From Clostridium_AD sp937920395 (GTDB lineage Bacteria > Bacillota > Clostridia > Clostridiales > Clostridiaceae), in NCBI GenBank assembly GCA_052274345.1, contig DAVZGP010000001.1, positions 62,001-126,000 of the forward strand: a stretch of 64,000 nt of DNA, in the 5' to 3' direction. How positions within the stretch are numbered: position 1 is the first letter of the stretch; each line of letters opens with the position of its first letter. The translations under genes were made by a program, and so were the position numbers. The notes under the pieces were generated by a model. It ran no database searches. It was not told the DNA's origin and worked only from the letters and a program-made list of their open reading frames with translations. Shown here piece after piece: positions 7,757 to 17,934 of this stretch.

Positions 7757-9874
7757 CTAATTTTTCTTTTCTTCACTATTTTCTTCAATGTTTTCTTCCT
7801 CTTTATATTCCTTATGTTTACATTCTGCATTTGAACATTCCATATAATCACTTTTAGTTTTACTGTACCTTTTTACCATATATGTACCACACTCAGAACA
7901 TTTTATATCAGTTGGTTCATGCCAACTTACAAAATCACACTTAGGATAATTACTGCAGCCAAAAAATTTAGTTCCTTTTTTACTTCTTCTTTCTAAAATT
8001 GTTCCACCGCACTTAGGACAAGGGACATCTAGTTCCTTAGTAATTGCTTTTGTGTTTTTACATTCTGGATAACCTGGACATGCTAAAAAATCGCCAAATC
8101 TTCCATGTTTTATTACCATAAACTTTCCACATTTATCACATTCTACCTCTGTAACTTCATCTTCAATTGTAATTTTAGCTATTTCTTTCTCTGCTATTTC
8201 AATATCTTCTTTAAGCGGTGTAAAAAAGTTATTAACTATGTTTTGCCATTTTTCTTGTCCTTCTTCTATATAATCTAAATTATTCTCCATTTGTGCTGTA
8301 AATTCTATATCTACTATTTGTTTGAAGTATTCACTTACTATATCATTTACAATATTCCCAAGCTCTGTAACCTCTAAAGCTTTATTATCTTTTTCTACAT
8401 ATCTTCTGTTAAGAAGTGTGGAAATAATTGGTGCATAGGTACTAGGTCTCCCAATACCATTTTCCTCTAATGTTTTTACAAGAGATGCTTCAGAAAATTT
8501 AGCGGGTGGCAAGGTGAAATGTTGTTTTCCCTCAGTATTTTCACTATACAAAATATCTTCTTTATTAAGTTCTGGAAACTTTAAAGTGTTTTCGTCCCCT
8601 TCTAAATCTTCACCATAAATTTTCCTAAATCCATCAAATGCTACTTTAGATCCAGATGCTTTAAGACTATACTCTCCATTTTGTATATCTATAGATACAG
8701 TGTCAAGTAAACATGTTTCCATTTGACTTGCTACAAATCTATTCCAAATCAATGTATATAATTTGTATTGTGGTGCTTTAAGTGTTTTCTTTGCAACTTC
8801 TGGCGTTATTTCAATATTGGAAGGTCTAATAGCTTCATGACCATCTTGTATATTTTTTTTACTTTTAAATATTCTTGGAGTACTTGGGTAGTATTTTTCA
8901 CCATATTTACTACAAATAAAGTCTTTTGCACTTTCTTGAGCTTCCTGTGCAATTCTTGTGGAATCAGTCCTCATATATGTAATTAAACCTACCGTTCCAT
9001 GTCCCTCTATTTCCATACCTTCATATAGTTGTTGAGCAATAGACATAGTTCTTTTGGTTGCAAAGTTAAGTTTTCTATAACCATCTTGTTGAAGTGTACT
9101 TGTTATGAATGGTGGTAATGGATTCTTAATTTTAGATGATTTCTTTATTTTACTCACAATAAATTCTTTTTCTTTAAGGTTATTAATAACCTTTTCACTT
9201 TCTTCCTTAGAATTTATTTCAAACTTCTCTCCACCCTTTGAAGTTAATTTAACATTTAATTTCTGAGAATCTCCTTTTTTATACAACTCACATTCTATAG
9301 TCCAATACTCTTTAGTTATAAATTTTTCTATTTCCTTTTGCCTATCACAAATTATTTTAAGAGTAACTGATTGAACCCTTCCTGCACTTAATCCCCATTT
9401 AACTTTTCTCCAAAGTATAGGACTAATCTCATATCCAACTAGTCTATCAAGTATACGCCTTGCCTGTTGAGCATCCACAAGTGTTGCATTTATTACTCTT
9501 GGAGATTTTATAGCGTTTTTAACAGCCGTTTTTGTTATCTCATTAAATTCTATCCTGCACTTATCTTTTTCGTCTATTTTCAATGCTTTCGCTAAATGCC
9601 ATGCAATAGCTTCGCCTTCTCTATCAGGATCTGTTGCCAAATATATTTTATCGCTTTTTTTAGCTGCTTTTCTTAGTTTAGATAAAAGTTCACCTTTACC
9701 ACGGATAGTTATATATTTAGGTTCATAATTATTGTCGATATCAACACCTAATTGGCTTTTAGGCAAATCTCTAACATGTCCCATAGACGCTTCCACCACA
9801 TAGCTACTACCTAAATACTTCTTTATCGTTTTAGCTTTTGCAGGTGACTCAACTATAACAAGTTTTTGTCCCAT
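7757..9874 (-). CDS. topA: DNA topoisomerase I
   Basis: Type IA topoisomerase that relaxes negative supercoils. The start is the ATG at 9874, preceded by GGAGGGGATAAG. The longer frame reaching 9967 overlaps dprA and lacks a binding site. The product is 705 residues. The Toprim domain carries DPDREGE at 82-88. The catalytic tyrosine is Tyr300 in LITYMRTDS. Three C-terminal four-cysteine zinc ribbons begin near residues 578, 618 and 660, followed by a Glu/Lys-rich tail. It follows dprA by 47 bases, the usual dprA-topA-codY order; xerC and hslVU, present here in bacilli, are absent. Confidence 0.97.
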   Translation of the reverse strand: MGQKLVIVESPAKAKTIKKYLGSSYVVEASMGHVRDLPKSQLGVDIDNNYEPKYITIRGKGELLSKLRKAAKKSDKIYLATDPDREGEAIAWHLAKALKIDEKDKCRIEFNEITKTAVKNAIKSPRVINATLVDAQQARRILDRLVGYEISPILWRKVKWGLSAGRVQSVTLKIICDRQKEIEKFITKEYWTIECELYKKGDSQKLNVKLTSKGGEKFEINSKEESEKVINNLKEKEFIVSKIKKSSKIKNPLPPFITSTLQQDGYRKLNFATKRTMSIAQQLYEGMEIEGHGTVGLITYMRTDSTRIAQEAQESAKDFICSKYGEKYYPSTPRIFKSKKNIQDGHEAIRPSNIEITPEVAKKTLKAPQYKLYTLIWNRFVASQMETCLLDTVSIDIQNGEYSLKASGSKVAFDGFRKIYGEDLEGDENTLKFPELNKEDILYSENTEGKQHFTLPPAKFSEASLVKTLEENGIGRPSTYAPIISTLLNRRYVEKDNKALEVTELGNIVNDIVSEYFKQIVDIEFTAQMENNLDYIEEGQEKWQNIVNNFFTPLKEDIEIAEKEIAKITIEDEVTEVECDKCGKFMVIKHGRFGDFLACPGYPECKNTKAITKELDVPCPKCGGTILERRSKKGTKFFGCSNYPKCDFVSWHEPTDIKCSECGTYMVKRYSKTKSDYMECSNAECKHKEYKEEENIEENSEEKKN

Positions 9875-9921
9875 CTTATCCCCTCCATCAATGTATTCTA
9901 ATATAATCAACTTATATTTAC

Positions 9922-11004
<1,083 letters not shown>

Positions 11005-11100
11005 CCTTTTGCTATACCTCCTTTGTATTTTTTTATAACAACTATTTTTTATAACAATTTATATTAATAATTAAATCATTTTCTGGGCCACCAAAATTTG

Positions 11101-12624
11101 TTAAACTATCTGCTCATCAATAAATTTTCTATATTGCACCGCCTCAATTATATGTTTATCTAAAATATCCTTGCTTCCATCTAGATCTGCTATAGTTCTA
11201 GATACTTTAATGATTCTAGAATAAGCTCTTGTGCTAAGCGCAAATTTATTGTACATTAATTCAAGAATTTTACTTGCCTTTTTATCTATAATGCAATACT
11301 TTTTAATTAATTTTTGGTTCATCTCTGCATTGCAGTTTATTTCTTCGGTACTAAAACGGTTTTCTTGAATATTTCTTGCCTCTACAACCCTTTTTTTAAT
11401 AACATCAGATTTTTCACTACTTTTTCCACTAATTATTTTATTATAAGGCAAAAAATTAACTGCCGTAAATATATCAATTCTATCTAATAATGGGCCACTA
11501 AGCTTACTCAAATACCTTCTTCTTTCATATTCACTACAACTACATTGCCGCACGTAAGATCCATAGTATCCGCAAGGACATGGATTTAATGCGCTTACAA
11601 ACATAAAATTCGATGGGTATTCTATAGTTCCATTAACTCTTGAAATAGTTATTTTCCTCTCCTCTAATGGTTGCCTTAGTACCTCTAATACATTCTTTTT
11701 AAATTCTAATATTTCATCTAAAAATAATACCCCCTTGTGAGCTAAAGAAATTTCCCCGGGTATTATCTTATTTCCACCGCCAACTAAAGCAATCCGTGAA
11801 ATAGTATGATGAGGACTTCTAAAAGGACGTTGCAAAACAATTCCTTCATTATCACAAAGCTTACCAGAAACGCTATATATTTTTGTAACCTCAAGTGACT
11901 CCTCTTGACTTAAAGATGGTAGTATACTAGAAATTCTTTTAGCCATCATTGATTTACCTGAGCCCGGTGGACCATACATAAGCAAATTATGTCCTCCAGC
12001 AGCGGCCACTTCAATTGCACGTTTTGAACTTTCCTGCCCCATAACATCCGCGTAGTCTAACTCTTCATTAATTAGTATTTCTATATCTTTCCCTCGTTCA
12101 TAAGGCATTAAATCCTTATAGTTTAAAAAATCTACTACTTGCTTTAAATTGTCCAAAGGAAATAACTTTGCAGCTTTAACAAGACTACATTCTCTTGCAT
12201 TATATGTGGGCACTATGAATTTTTCAATTTTGTTTTCAATTCCTTCCATAACTACAGGTAAGGCTCCACGTACTTTCTTCAATTTACCTGACAATGATAA
12301 TTCTCCAATAAAAAGATAATCATTAATATCACTAACATTTATTTGTTTAGTTGCAAGAAGAATGCCTATCGCTATTGGCAAATCAAATAGTGATCCTTCT
12401 TTTCTTAAATCAGCCGGTGCTAAATTTATAGTTATTCTATTTACTGGAAAATCAAATCCTGAATTTAGTATTGCAGAACGCACTCGTTCTTTTGATTCTT
12501 TAACAGATATATCTGCAAGCCCAACTATATTTAATGCCGGTAGTCCCCTCGTTATATCAATTTCAACAGTAACTATAACACCTTTAATTCCTGTAAACGC
12601 TGCTGACATAATTTGTATTGCCAT
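11101..12624 (-). CDS. comM: YifB/ComM family Mg chelatase-like AAA+ ATPase
   Basis: Hexameric helicase; the ComM members promote branch migration during natural transformation. The protein has 507 residues. The N-terminal Lon-like S5 domain covers about residues 1-170. Walker A GPPGSGKS is at 218-225, Walker B FLDEI follows, and the Mg_chelatase C domain occupies the last ~95 residues. Four cysteines in CPCGYYGSYVRQCSC may bind zinc. The ATG follows AAGGGTGATAAT. It sits upstream of dprA, as in many Firmicutes. On its other side the expected yraN is replaced by the plus-strand gltS. Confidence 0.93.
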   Translation of the reverse strand: MAIQIMSAAFTGIKGVIVTVEIDITRGLPALNIVGLADISVKESKERVRSAILNSGFDFPVNRITINLAPADLRKEGSLFDLPIAIGILLATKQINVSDINDYLFIGELSLSGKLKKVRGALPVVMEGIENKIEKFIVPTYNARECSLVKAAKLFPLDNLKQVVDFLNYKDLMPYERGKDIEILINEELDYADVMGQESSKRAIEVAAAGGHNLLMYGPPGSGKSMMAKRISSILPSLSQEESLEVTKIYSVSGKLCDNEGIVLQRPFRSPHHTISRIALVGGGNKIIPGEISLAHKGVLFLDEILEFKKNVLEVLRQPLEERKITISRVNGTIEYPSNFMFVSALNPCPCGYYGSYVRQCSCSEYERRRYLSKLSGPLLDRIDIFTAVNFLPYNKIISGKSSEKSDVIKKRVVEARNIQENRFSTEEINCNAEMNQKLIKKYCIIDKKASKILELMYNKFALSTRAYSRIIKVSRTIADLDGSKDILDKHIIEAVQYRKFIDEQIV

Positions 12625-12971
12625 ATTATCACCCTTACCTTTATTATTTCCTACTTCATATTACATAATTATTGACATAATTATAAATAAAATAACCTTA
12701 CTTAAAATTTATTTTTTAATTGTTTATAACTTTTCATTATTCATAGTCATATTCACATAGTCAAATAGTATTAGACATCGAAAGTATATTTTCCCTTCTT
12801 TATACTTTCGCAATCTGATTATATTTGTTACAATTAGTAATAAGCGTCTTTATAATTAAATTTTAGTTGTGAGTTTAAAACATTAAATAAGATTTTAGTG
12901 ATGACATTAATAATTATTATGGCTTATTTATTACCAATACTTACAATTACATTATACGAGGAGGTAATAAA
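12625..12971. other. Divergent intergenic region between comM and gltS with a 10-bp hairpin
   Basis: This 347-base AT-rich region serves two divergent genes. A perfect 10-bp inverted repeat CGAAAGTATA/TATACTTTCG (12779-12788 and 12801-12810) with a 12-base pyrimidine-rich loop is the main feature. No T-run follows on either strand, so an operator or mRNA leader structure is more likely than a terminator. No confident sigma-A promoter was picked; candidate TATAAT boxes before gltS have poor spacing. Confidence 0.5.
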
Positions 12972-14189
12972 ATGGCTTTAAAATTAGACATGGTTCAAGC
13001 AGCATCCCTTGCTGTTGTTGTTCTATTCATAGGACAAAAAATTAAAAATAAGCTGGTTTTTTTGGATAAGTACTGTATCCCCGCTCCGGTGATTGGAGGA
13101 TTAATCTTTGCAATAATTACTTTAATACTAAAGGTGAGTAACATATTAATTTTTGATATGGATATAACACTTCAAAAATTATTTATGACAGTCTTCTTTA
13201 CAACTATCGGACTTACTGCAAGTCTTAAATTACTAAAAAAAGGTGGAAAAGGGGTTTTAATATTTTTAGGTATATCCGTAATACTATGTGTTCTTCAAGA
13301 TATCACAGGTGTCACCCTTGCTAAAATATTTGGTCTAAATCCCCTTATAGGCCTTTCTACAGCTTCTGTTCCTATGGTTGGCGGGCACGGAACTGCCGGT
13401 GCCTTTGGTCCAATATTTGAAAAAGCGGGTGCCATAGGTGCAAGTACTGTAGCTCTTGCATCCGCAACATTTGGTTTAGTAATGGGAAGTATTATTGGTG
13501 GACCTATAGGAAAGCGATTAATAGAAAAAAACAATCTTTCGTATCCTATGAAAATCAATAATTCAAATACACAAAATGAAATGATAAAAACAGAAGAAAA
13601 TAGTAATCATAATAGTAAGCTTCTAAGTACTGATAATTTTATGAGTGCAGCTGCTGAAATTTTATTAGCAATGGGAATAGGTACAATTATATCAGTAATT
13701 CTAGAAAAGACAGGTATGACTTTCCCGTCATACATCGGAGCTATGTTTGCAGCTGCAATTATGAGAAATATAGCTGATGCTACAAATGCGTATAAAGTTC
13801 ATGAAGAAGAATCTGATATTATAGGAGAAATTTCATTATCTTTATTCTTAACTATGGCATTAATGGGCTTAAAGTTATGGCAATTATCAGCTTTAGCGTT
13901 GCCTCTAATAGTAATGTTACTCGCTCAAACAATTCTTACAGGATTGTTTTGCTATTTTATAACCTTCAATGTTATGGGAAGAGATTATGATTCAGCCGTA
14001 ATTGTTTCTGGCAATTGTGGATTTGGTATGGGTGCAACGCCAAATGCAATGGCAAATATGGGAGCTATGACAACAAAATATGGTATTTCTCAAAAGGCAT
14101 TTTTTATTGTACCCTTGGTCGGAAGTTTATTTATAGATTTCTGTAATGCAGGTGTCATTACAACGTTTATGAATCTTCTCTCACAATAA
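12972..14189 (+). CDS. gltS: Sodium/glutamate symporter GltS
   Basis: Na+-coupled glutamate uptake carrier in the cell membrane. The 405-residue protein has about ten or more hydrophobic segments. Glycine-rich reentrant-loop motifs GGHGTAGAFG in the first half and GNCGFGMGATPNAMA in the second half are hallmarks of the ESS family's inverted repeats. The two halves are joined by a polar loop near residues 190-220 (NNSNTQNEMIKTEENSNHNS). The ATG follows GAGGAGG. The gene runs opposite to its neighbours and, with yraN, forms a plus-strand island in a minus-strand cluster. Confidence 0.95.
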   Translation: MALKLDMVQAASLAVVVLFIGQKIKNKLVFLDKYCIPAPVIGGLIFAIITLILKVSNILIFDMDITLQKLFMTVFFTTIGLTASLKLLKKGGKGVLIFLGISVILCVLQDITGVTLAKIFGLNPLIGLSTASVPMVGGHGTAGAFGPIFEKAGAIGASTVALASATFGLVMGSIIGGPIGKRLIEKNNLSYPMKINNSNTQNEMIKTEENSNHNSKLLSTDNFMSAAAEILLAMGIGTIISVILEKTGMTFPSYIGAMFAAAIMRNIADATNAYKVHEEESDIIGEISLSLFLTMALMGLKLWQLSALALPLIVMLLAQTILTGLFCYFITFNVMGRDYDSAVIVSGNCGFGMGATPNAMANMGAMTTKYGISQKAFFIVPLVGSLFIDFCNAGVITTFMNLLSQ

Positions 14190-14223
14190 ACAACTTTCAA
14201 ATGCATTTGTTTTTTCTTTAGTT

Positions 14224-14246
14224 ATAGCCTATTCAAAATAGGCTAT
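14224..14246 (+). terminator. 10-bp hairpin after gltS
   Basis: Perfect stem ATAGCCTATT/AATAGGCTAT with a 3-base loop, 34 bases past the gltS stop. The following bases are TGTAAATTA, so the T-tail is weak. Probably a partial terminator between gltS and yraN. Confidence 0.5.
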
Positions 14247-14280
14247 TGTAAATTATAAATTATTAAGGGAGGGTTTTTTC

Positions 14281-14649
14281 ATGAAAGCTTTTAACAAAGA
14301 CATTGGAAAATTTGGTGAAGAAATAGCAGAAAACTTTTTGAAAAATTTAAACTACAGAATAATAGAGAAAAACTTCAGATGCAAATGCGGTGAAATTGAC
14401 CTAATAGCCGCATCTAAAGATTATATTTGCTTTATCGAGGTAAAAACAAGATATGGTATAAATTTTGGAATACCAGCAGAATCGGTTACTATTTATAAGC
14501 AGCATAAAATTTATAAAACAGCTCAAGTTTATATCTTAAAGAAAAATATTATAAACAGTAATTTTAGGTTTGATGTTATTGAAGTATTATTAAATAGAGA
14601 TAATAATGATTTTTTAGTTAATCATATTGAAGACGCTTTTCAATTATAA
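14281..14649 (+). CDS. yraN: YraN family (UPF0102) endonuclease-like protein
   Basis: Small restriction-endonuclease-fold protein of uncertain function. The 122 residues contain GKFGEEIAENFL, CGEIDLIA and FIEVKTRYG; the Asp-ExK arrangement matches the PD-(D/E)XK nuclease fold. The ATG follows GGGAGGG. In relatives yraN lies between rnhB and comM on the same strand. Here it is on the plus strand, convergent with rnhB and downstream of gltS, so it has been inverted. The start and frame are intact and the conserved residues are kept. Confidence 0.92.
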   Translation: MKAFNKDIGKFGEEIAENFLKNLNYRIIEKNFRCKCGEIDLIAASKDYICFIEVKTRYGINFGIPAESVTIYKQHKIYKTAQVYILKKNIINSNFRFDVIEVLLNRDNNDFLVNHIEDAFQL

Positions 14650-14672
14650 ATTTTAATATAATTAAAACAAAT

Positions 14673-14719
14673 TTTACAAATACACTTATTAAATTTCAAA
14701 GTGTATTTGTAAATTTTTT
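14673..14719. terminator. Bidirectional terminator between yraN and rnhB
   Basis: Perfect 15-bp stem (14673-14687 with 14699-14713) between two convergent genes, followed by T-rich sequence on the plus strand and by AAATTTGTTTT-type sequence on the minus strand. It probably ends yraN transcription and, less efficiently, rnhB transcription. Confidence 0.8.
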
Positions 14720-14725
14720 ATTAAT

Positions 14726-15544
14726 TTATTCTAAGATTTTTGTTAAAAAACTTTTTCTATGTATAGGAGTAATTCCAAACTTTTTTATCGCAAATACATG
14801 TCCCTGGGTACCATACCCAACATTTCTATCAAATCCATAATCCGGATATTTTTCATGATATTCCACCATTAATTCATCTCTATATACCTTTGCAATTATA
14901 GAAGCACAAGCTATACTTATGCTCAATGTATCGCCTTTAATTACAAATTCGTTTAAATTAGGATAATTTTTTATTCTATATCCATCAGATAAAACTAAAT
15001 CGGGTTTAATAGTTAGCCCTGCACATGCTTCTAAAAATACTTGATTATTGCACCAAGCAATTCCTTTTTCATCAATTTGCTTATTATCAATAGCGATAAT
15101 AGCGTAAGCTAATGCCCTTTCTTTAATAATAAGAGAAAGTTCTTTTCTGCAAGCTATTGACAATTTTTTAGAATCATTTGCTCTTAATATTAAGTCCTTA
15201 TCTTCAACTGATTTTGAATCAAATAACACTGCAGCTGCAACTATTGGACCCGCTAAAGGGCCTCTACCAACCTCATCTACCCCAGCAACATATCTAAAGT
15301 TACCAAAACTTCTATCAAAATCATACATTTTCCTTACTCTTTGAATTTCTTTTTCTTTTAGCGCTAGCACTTTAGACATTTTAGTTCCTAGTTTTTGAAC
15401 AGTTTTTCTCTTATCTTGCAAAAGTCTGTCTAATATACTTCCGTTTTTACCTTTTTTGAAAACGTTTTCAATATCTTCTACACTAAAAACATATTCTTTT
15501 ACTTCTTTATAATTCATGCTTGAAAAATCAACATTAAACTTCAT
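14726..15544 (-). CDS. rnhB: Ribonuclease HII
   Basis: Removes RNA, including single ribonucleotides, from DNA. The protein has 272 residues. The catalytic GVDEVGRGPLAGP block is at about residues 88-100. Later come the DSKKLS block and ASIIAKVYRD with the remaining acidic residues, then the YGTQGH stretch. The first ~70 residues form the basic helical extension seen in Bacillus-type RNase HII. The ATG follows AGGAGG. It lies downstream of rbgA, the usual rplS-rbgA-rnhB order. Confidence 0.97.
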   Translation of the reverse strand: MKFNVDFSSMNYKEVKEYVFSVEDIENVFKKGKNGSILDRLLQDKRKTVQKLGTKMSKVLALKEKEIQRVRKMYDFDRSFGNFRYVAGVDEVGRGPLAGPIVAAAVLFDSKSVEDKDLILRANDSKKLSIACRKELSLIIKERALAYAIIAIDNKQIDEKGIAWCNNQVFLEACAGLTIKPDLVLSDGYRIKNYPNLNEFVIKGDTLSISIACASIIAKVYRDELMVEYHEKYPDYGFDRNVGYGTQGHVFAIKKFGITPIHRKSFLTKILE

Positions 15545-15584
15545 ATTATTCCTCCTTTATAACCATCAAAACATTAAATTTAAC

Positions 15585-15625
15585 ATCTTAAAAATATTAG
15601 AACACTTGGCCAATATTTTTAAGAT
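15585..15625 (-). terminator. 14-bp AT-rich hairpin between rbgA and rnhB
   Basis: Perfect inverted repeat ATCTTAAAAATATT (15585-15598) with its complement at 15612-15625. No T-run follows on the minus strand. It may be an mRNA processing or partial termination structure. Confidence 0.45.
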
Positions 15626-15676
15626 ACCTTTATACTTTTAACCAATATTTGCATATAATAACTTATATGTATAAAC

Positions 15677-16534
15677 CTAATCTTCCTTTACTCTCTCTAG
15701 AGATATTGCTCCTAATTTACCACCTCTAAATTCATCTAAAAGCATAACTGCTACTCTGTTATAGTCAATATTTCCCCCTGAAATCACAGCTCCCCTCTTT
15801 TTAGCTATATTGTCTAAGTTATCTAAAGGATTTTCCATGATTTCTGTAAGTTTATATCTTTCAATTAATCTGTCTGCATTATTAATCTGAAGTCTTTCTA
15901 CTAATCTAAGTGCTAATTCTTCTATATCTATAACTTCATCTTTTACAGCTCCTGTAAATGCCAAATTAAGCCCAACAGTCTCATCTTCAAATCTAGGCCA
16001 TAACACACCTGGAGTATCCATTAGTTCTATTCCCAATGTAGTTCTTACCCATTGCTTACTTTTAGTAACTCCTGGTCTATCGCCAGTTTTAGTAATGTTA
16101 TTTTTTCCTAGTTTGTTTATAAAAGAAGATTTGCCAACATTAGGTATTCCTACTACCATAACTCTCGTAACTATATTAACTAAACCTTTTTTTCTTTGCC
16201 TATCATGTTTTTGTTTCAATAACTCGTCAAGTGTGATTTTTATACTTTTTAAACCTTGACCTGTAATACAATTTACAGCGAGTGGCCTTACATTATCAGT
16301 TGTAAGTTTTTCAATCCATTGTTTAGTAACCTTATCTTCTGCTAAATCACTCTTATTTAACAAAATAACTCTAGGTTTGTCTTTACATATTTCATCGATT
16401 TGTGGATTTGCACTCGATTTAACTATCCTTGCATCTCTAATTTCTATTACAGCATCAACAAGTTTTAAGCTCTCGCCAATTTGTCTTCTAGTTTTCGCCA
16501 TATGTCCTGGAAACCAATTTATGGTCATAGCCAT
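15677..16534 (-). CDS. rbgA: Ribosome biogenesis GTPase RbgA (YlqF)
   Basis: Circularly permuted GTPase needed for late assembly of the 50S subunit. In 285 residues the G4 motif NKSD (60-63) comes before G1 GIPNVGKS (129-136) and G3 DTPG (173-176), the permuted order. The N-terminal NWFPGHMAKTRRQI stretch is diagnostic of this subfamily. The C-terminal helical domain follows. The ATG lies after GGGAGG. It sits next to rplS, the ribosomal protein gene it accompanies in most Firmicutes, separated from it by a terminator. Confidence 0.96.
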   Translation of the reverse strand: MAMTINWFPGHMAKTRRQIGESLKLVDAVIEIRDARIVKSSANPQIDEICKDKPRVILLNKSDLAEDKVTKQWIEKLTTDNVRPLAVNCITGQGLKSIKITLDELLKQKHDRQRKKGLVNIVTRVMVVGIPNVGKSSFINKLGKNNITKTGDRPGVTKSKQWVRTTLGIELMDTPGVLWPRFEDETVGLNLAFTGAVKDEVIDIEELALRLVERLQINNADRLIERYKLTEIMENPLDNLDNIAKKRGAVISGGNIDYNRVAVMLLDEFRGGKLGAISLERVKED

Positions 16535-16666
16535 ATTTATCTAATCCTCCCTATTCGATTGAATGGATAAAGCCTTGTAACTACTTTTCCGTGCAAAAGA
16601 TTGAGTTTTATTTTTTAATACTAATTAATAACTTTCCCATTTATGTATGTTACATTATAGTTAAAT

Positions 16667-16692
16667 GTAAAAAGGGACTTTTCAGCCCCCCC
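16667..16692 (-). terminator. Terminator after rplS with GAAA tetraloop
   Basis: On the minus strand GGGGCT-GAAA-AGTCCC forms a 6-bp stem (one G-U pair) followed by five T. It starts 5 bases past the rplS stop and should end the ffh-rplS transcript. Confidence 0.75.
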
Positions 16693-16696
16693 AATT

Positions 16697-17044
16697 CTAT
16701 CTCATTCTTTCTTTAACCTTAGCAGATTTACCAACTCTATCTCTTAAGTAGAATAGTTTAGCTCTTCTAACTTTACCTAATCTTACAATTTCAATTTTTT
16801 CAATTACTGGAGAATTAACTGGGAATGTTTTTTCAACACCAACACCAGATGCTACTCTTCTTACTGTGAAAGTTTCTCTTAAACCGCCATTTTGTCTTTT
16901 AAGAACGGTTCCTTCGAATACTTGAATTCTCTCCTTGCTACCTTCACGGATTTTGATGTGAACCTTAACAGTATCACCTACATTAAATACTGGTAAATCA
17001 GTTCTAATTTGCTCTGCTTCTATTGATCTTATAATTTCTAACAT
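16697..17044 (-). CDS. rplS: 50S ribosomal protein L19
   Basis: Large-subunit protein at the 30S-50S interface. I place the start at ATG 17044, 8 bases after AGGAGGG, giving 115 residues beginning MLEIIRSIEAEQ; an ATG at 17050 is only 2 bases from the binding site. Conserved blocks include FNVGDTVKVHIKI, RIQVFEGTV and SPVIEKIEIVRLGKVRRAKL. A promoter and a leader with a possible anti-Shine-Dalgarno element lie upstream, so it can be expressed apart from trmD, probably by autoregulation. Confidence 0.98.
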   Translation of the reverse strand: MLEIIRSIEAEQIRTDLPVFNVGDTVKVHIKIREGSKERIQVFEGTVLKRQNGGLRETFTVRRVASGVGVEKTFPVNSPVIEKIEIVRLGKVRRAKLFYLRDRVGKSAKVKERMR

Positions 17045-17120
17045 GTGCATTCCCTCCTAAAATTTTATTGTGACGTTCGTAATCATTATGTTATGACAGA
17101 GGAGCGCCCGTACTAGCACA
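17045..17120 (-). ncRNA. rplS 5' leader with anti-Shine-Dalgarno element (L19 leader candidate)
   Basis: The leader between the promoter and rplS contains CTCCT (17100-17104) complementary to AGGAG in the ribosome binding site (17052-17058). It also has GTGC (17116-17119) complementary to GCAC (17045-17048) beside the start codon, so a long-range stem could hide the start. L19 leader RNAs are known upstream of rplS in Firmicutes; membership of that family is inferred, not tested. Confidence 0.55.
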
Positions 17121-17126
17121 AACTAT

Positions 17127-17155
17127 ATTTTATCATAAATATAGTTATATATCAA
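17127..17155 (-). promoter_or_regulatory. Sigma-A promoter of rplS
   Basis: Minus-strand TTGATA (17150-17155) and TAAAAT (17127-17132), 17-base spacer. A perfect 10-bp inverted repeat AACTATATTT/AAATATAGTT (17121-17146) covers the -10 box and spacer, so a repressor could act here. Confidence 0.65.
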
Positions 17156-17211
17156 CATAAAACATCTTTTATTCTTATAAACAAGCTATTTAATTTTCAA
17201 ATAACTATTCA

Positions 17212-17934
17212 TTATTCTATTTTATGTTTGTCACTTAATAATTTTTTATCTTCTTTCGTAAGCTTAAGTTTTTGAAATAAATCTTTCCTTTTTTCCCTGG
17301 TGATTAGGAGTGATTGTAGCCTTCTCCATTTTCTTATATTTTCATGATGTCCGGATATTAAAACGTCTGGGACCTTTTTTTCTTCAAAACATTCTGGTCT
17401 TGTATAATGTGGGTACTCAAGTACACCATCATAAAAAGATTCCTCTGTATAACTCTCCGCGCAAGATAATACTCCCGGAATTAGCCTACAAATGCTATCA
17501 ACAATAGGAATACATGCCATTTCTCCACCAGTCAAAACAAAATCTCCAAGGGACATTTCCATATCTATATACTCATAAGTTCGCTCATCAATACCCTCAT
17601 AGTGACCACATACAAATATTAGTTCTTTTTCCTTACATAATTCTTTTGCAATATCTTGGGTAAATGTAATTCCTCTTGGTCCTAAAAATATTACTTTCCC
17701 TTTATTAGCTAATTTAACATCTCTAATTGAGTCAACTAATGGTTGAACTTGCATCACCATACCAGCTCCACCACCATATGGAGAATCATCTACTTTTCTA
17801 TGTTTGTCAATCGTGTAATCGCGAATATTATGAGATGTAATATTAAGTATGTTTTTATCTATTGCTTTTCCAATCATACTATAATTAAATATTTCAAACA
17901 TTTCAGGAAATAAAGTTAATATGTCTATTTTCAT
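17212..17934 (-). CDS. trmD: tRNA (guanine37-N1)-methyltransferase
   Basis: Methylates G37 in tRNAs to prevent frameshifting; trefoil-knot SPOUT enzyme. The preferred start at 17934 overlaps the rimM stop as ATGA and gives 240 residues beginning KIDILTLFPEMF. An in-frame ATG at 17943 is possible. The knot and SAM-binding blocks are present: DDSPYGGGAGMV, GPRGITFTQ, FVCGHYEGIDER and SLGDFVLTGGE. DGVLEYPHYTRPE precedes the C-terminal domain. Translational coupling with rimM is likely, as there is no separate binding site. Confidence 0.97.
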   Translation of the reverse strand: MKIDILTLFPEMFEIFNYSMIGKAIDKNILNITSHNIRDYTIDKHRKVDDSPYGGGAGMVMQVQPLVDSIRDVKLANKGKVIFLGPRGITFTQDIAKELCKEKELIFVCGHYEGIDERTYEYIDMEMSLGDFVLTGGEMACIPIVDSICRLIPGVLSCAESYTEESFYDGVLEYPHYTRPECFEEKKVPDVLISGHHENIRKWRRLQSLLITREKRKDLFQKLKLTKEDKKLLSDKHKIE

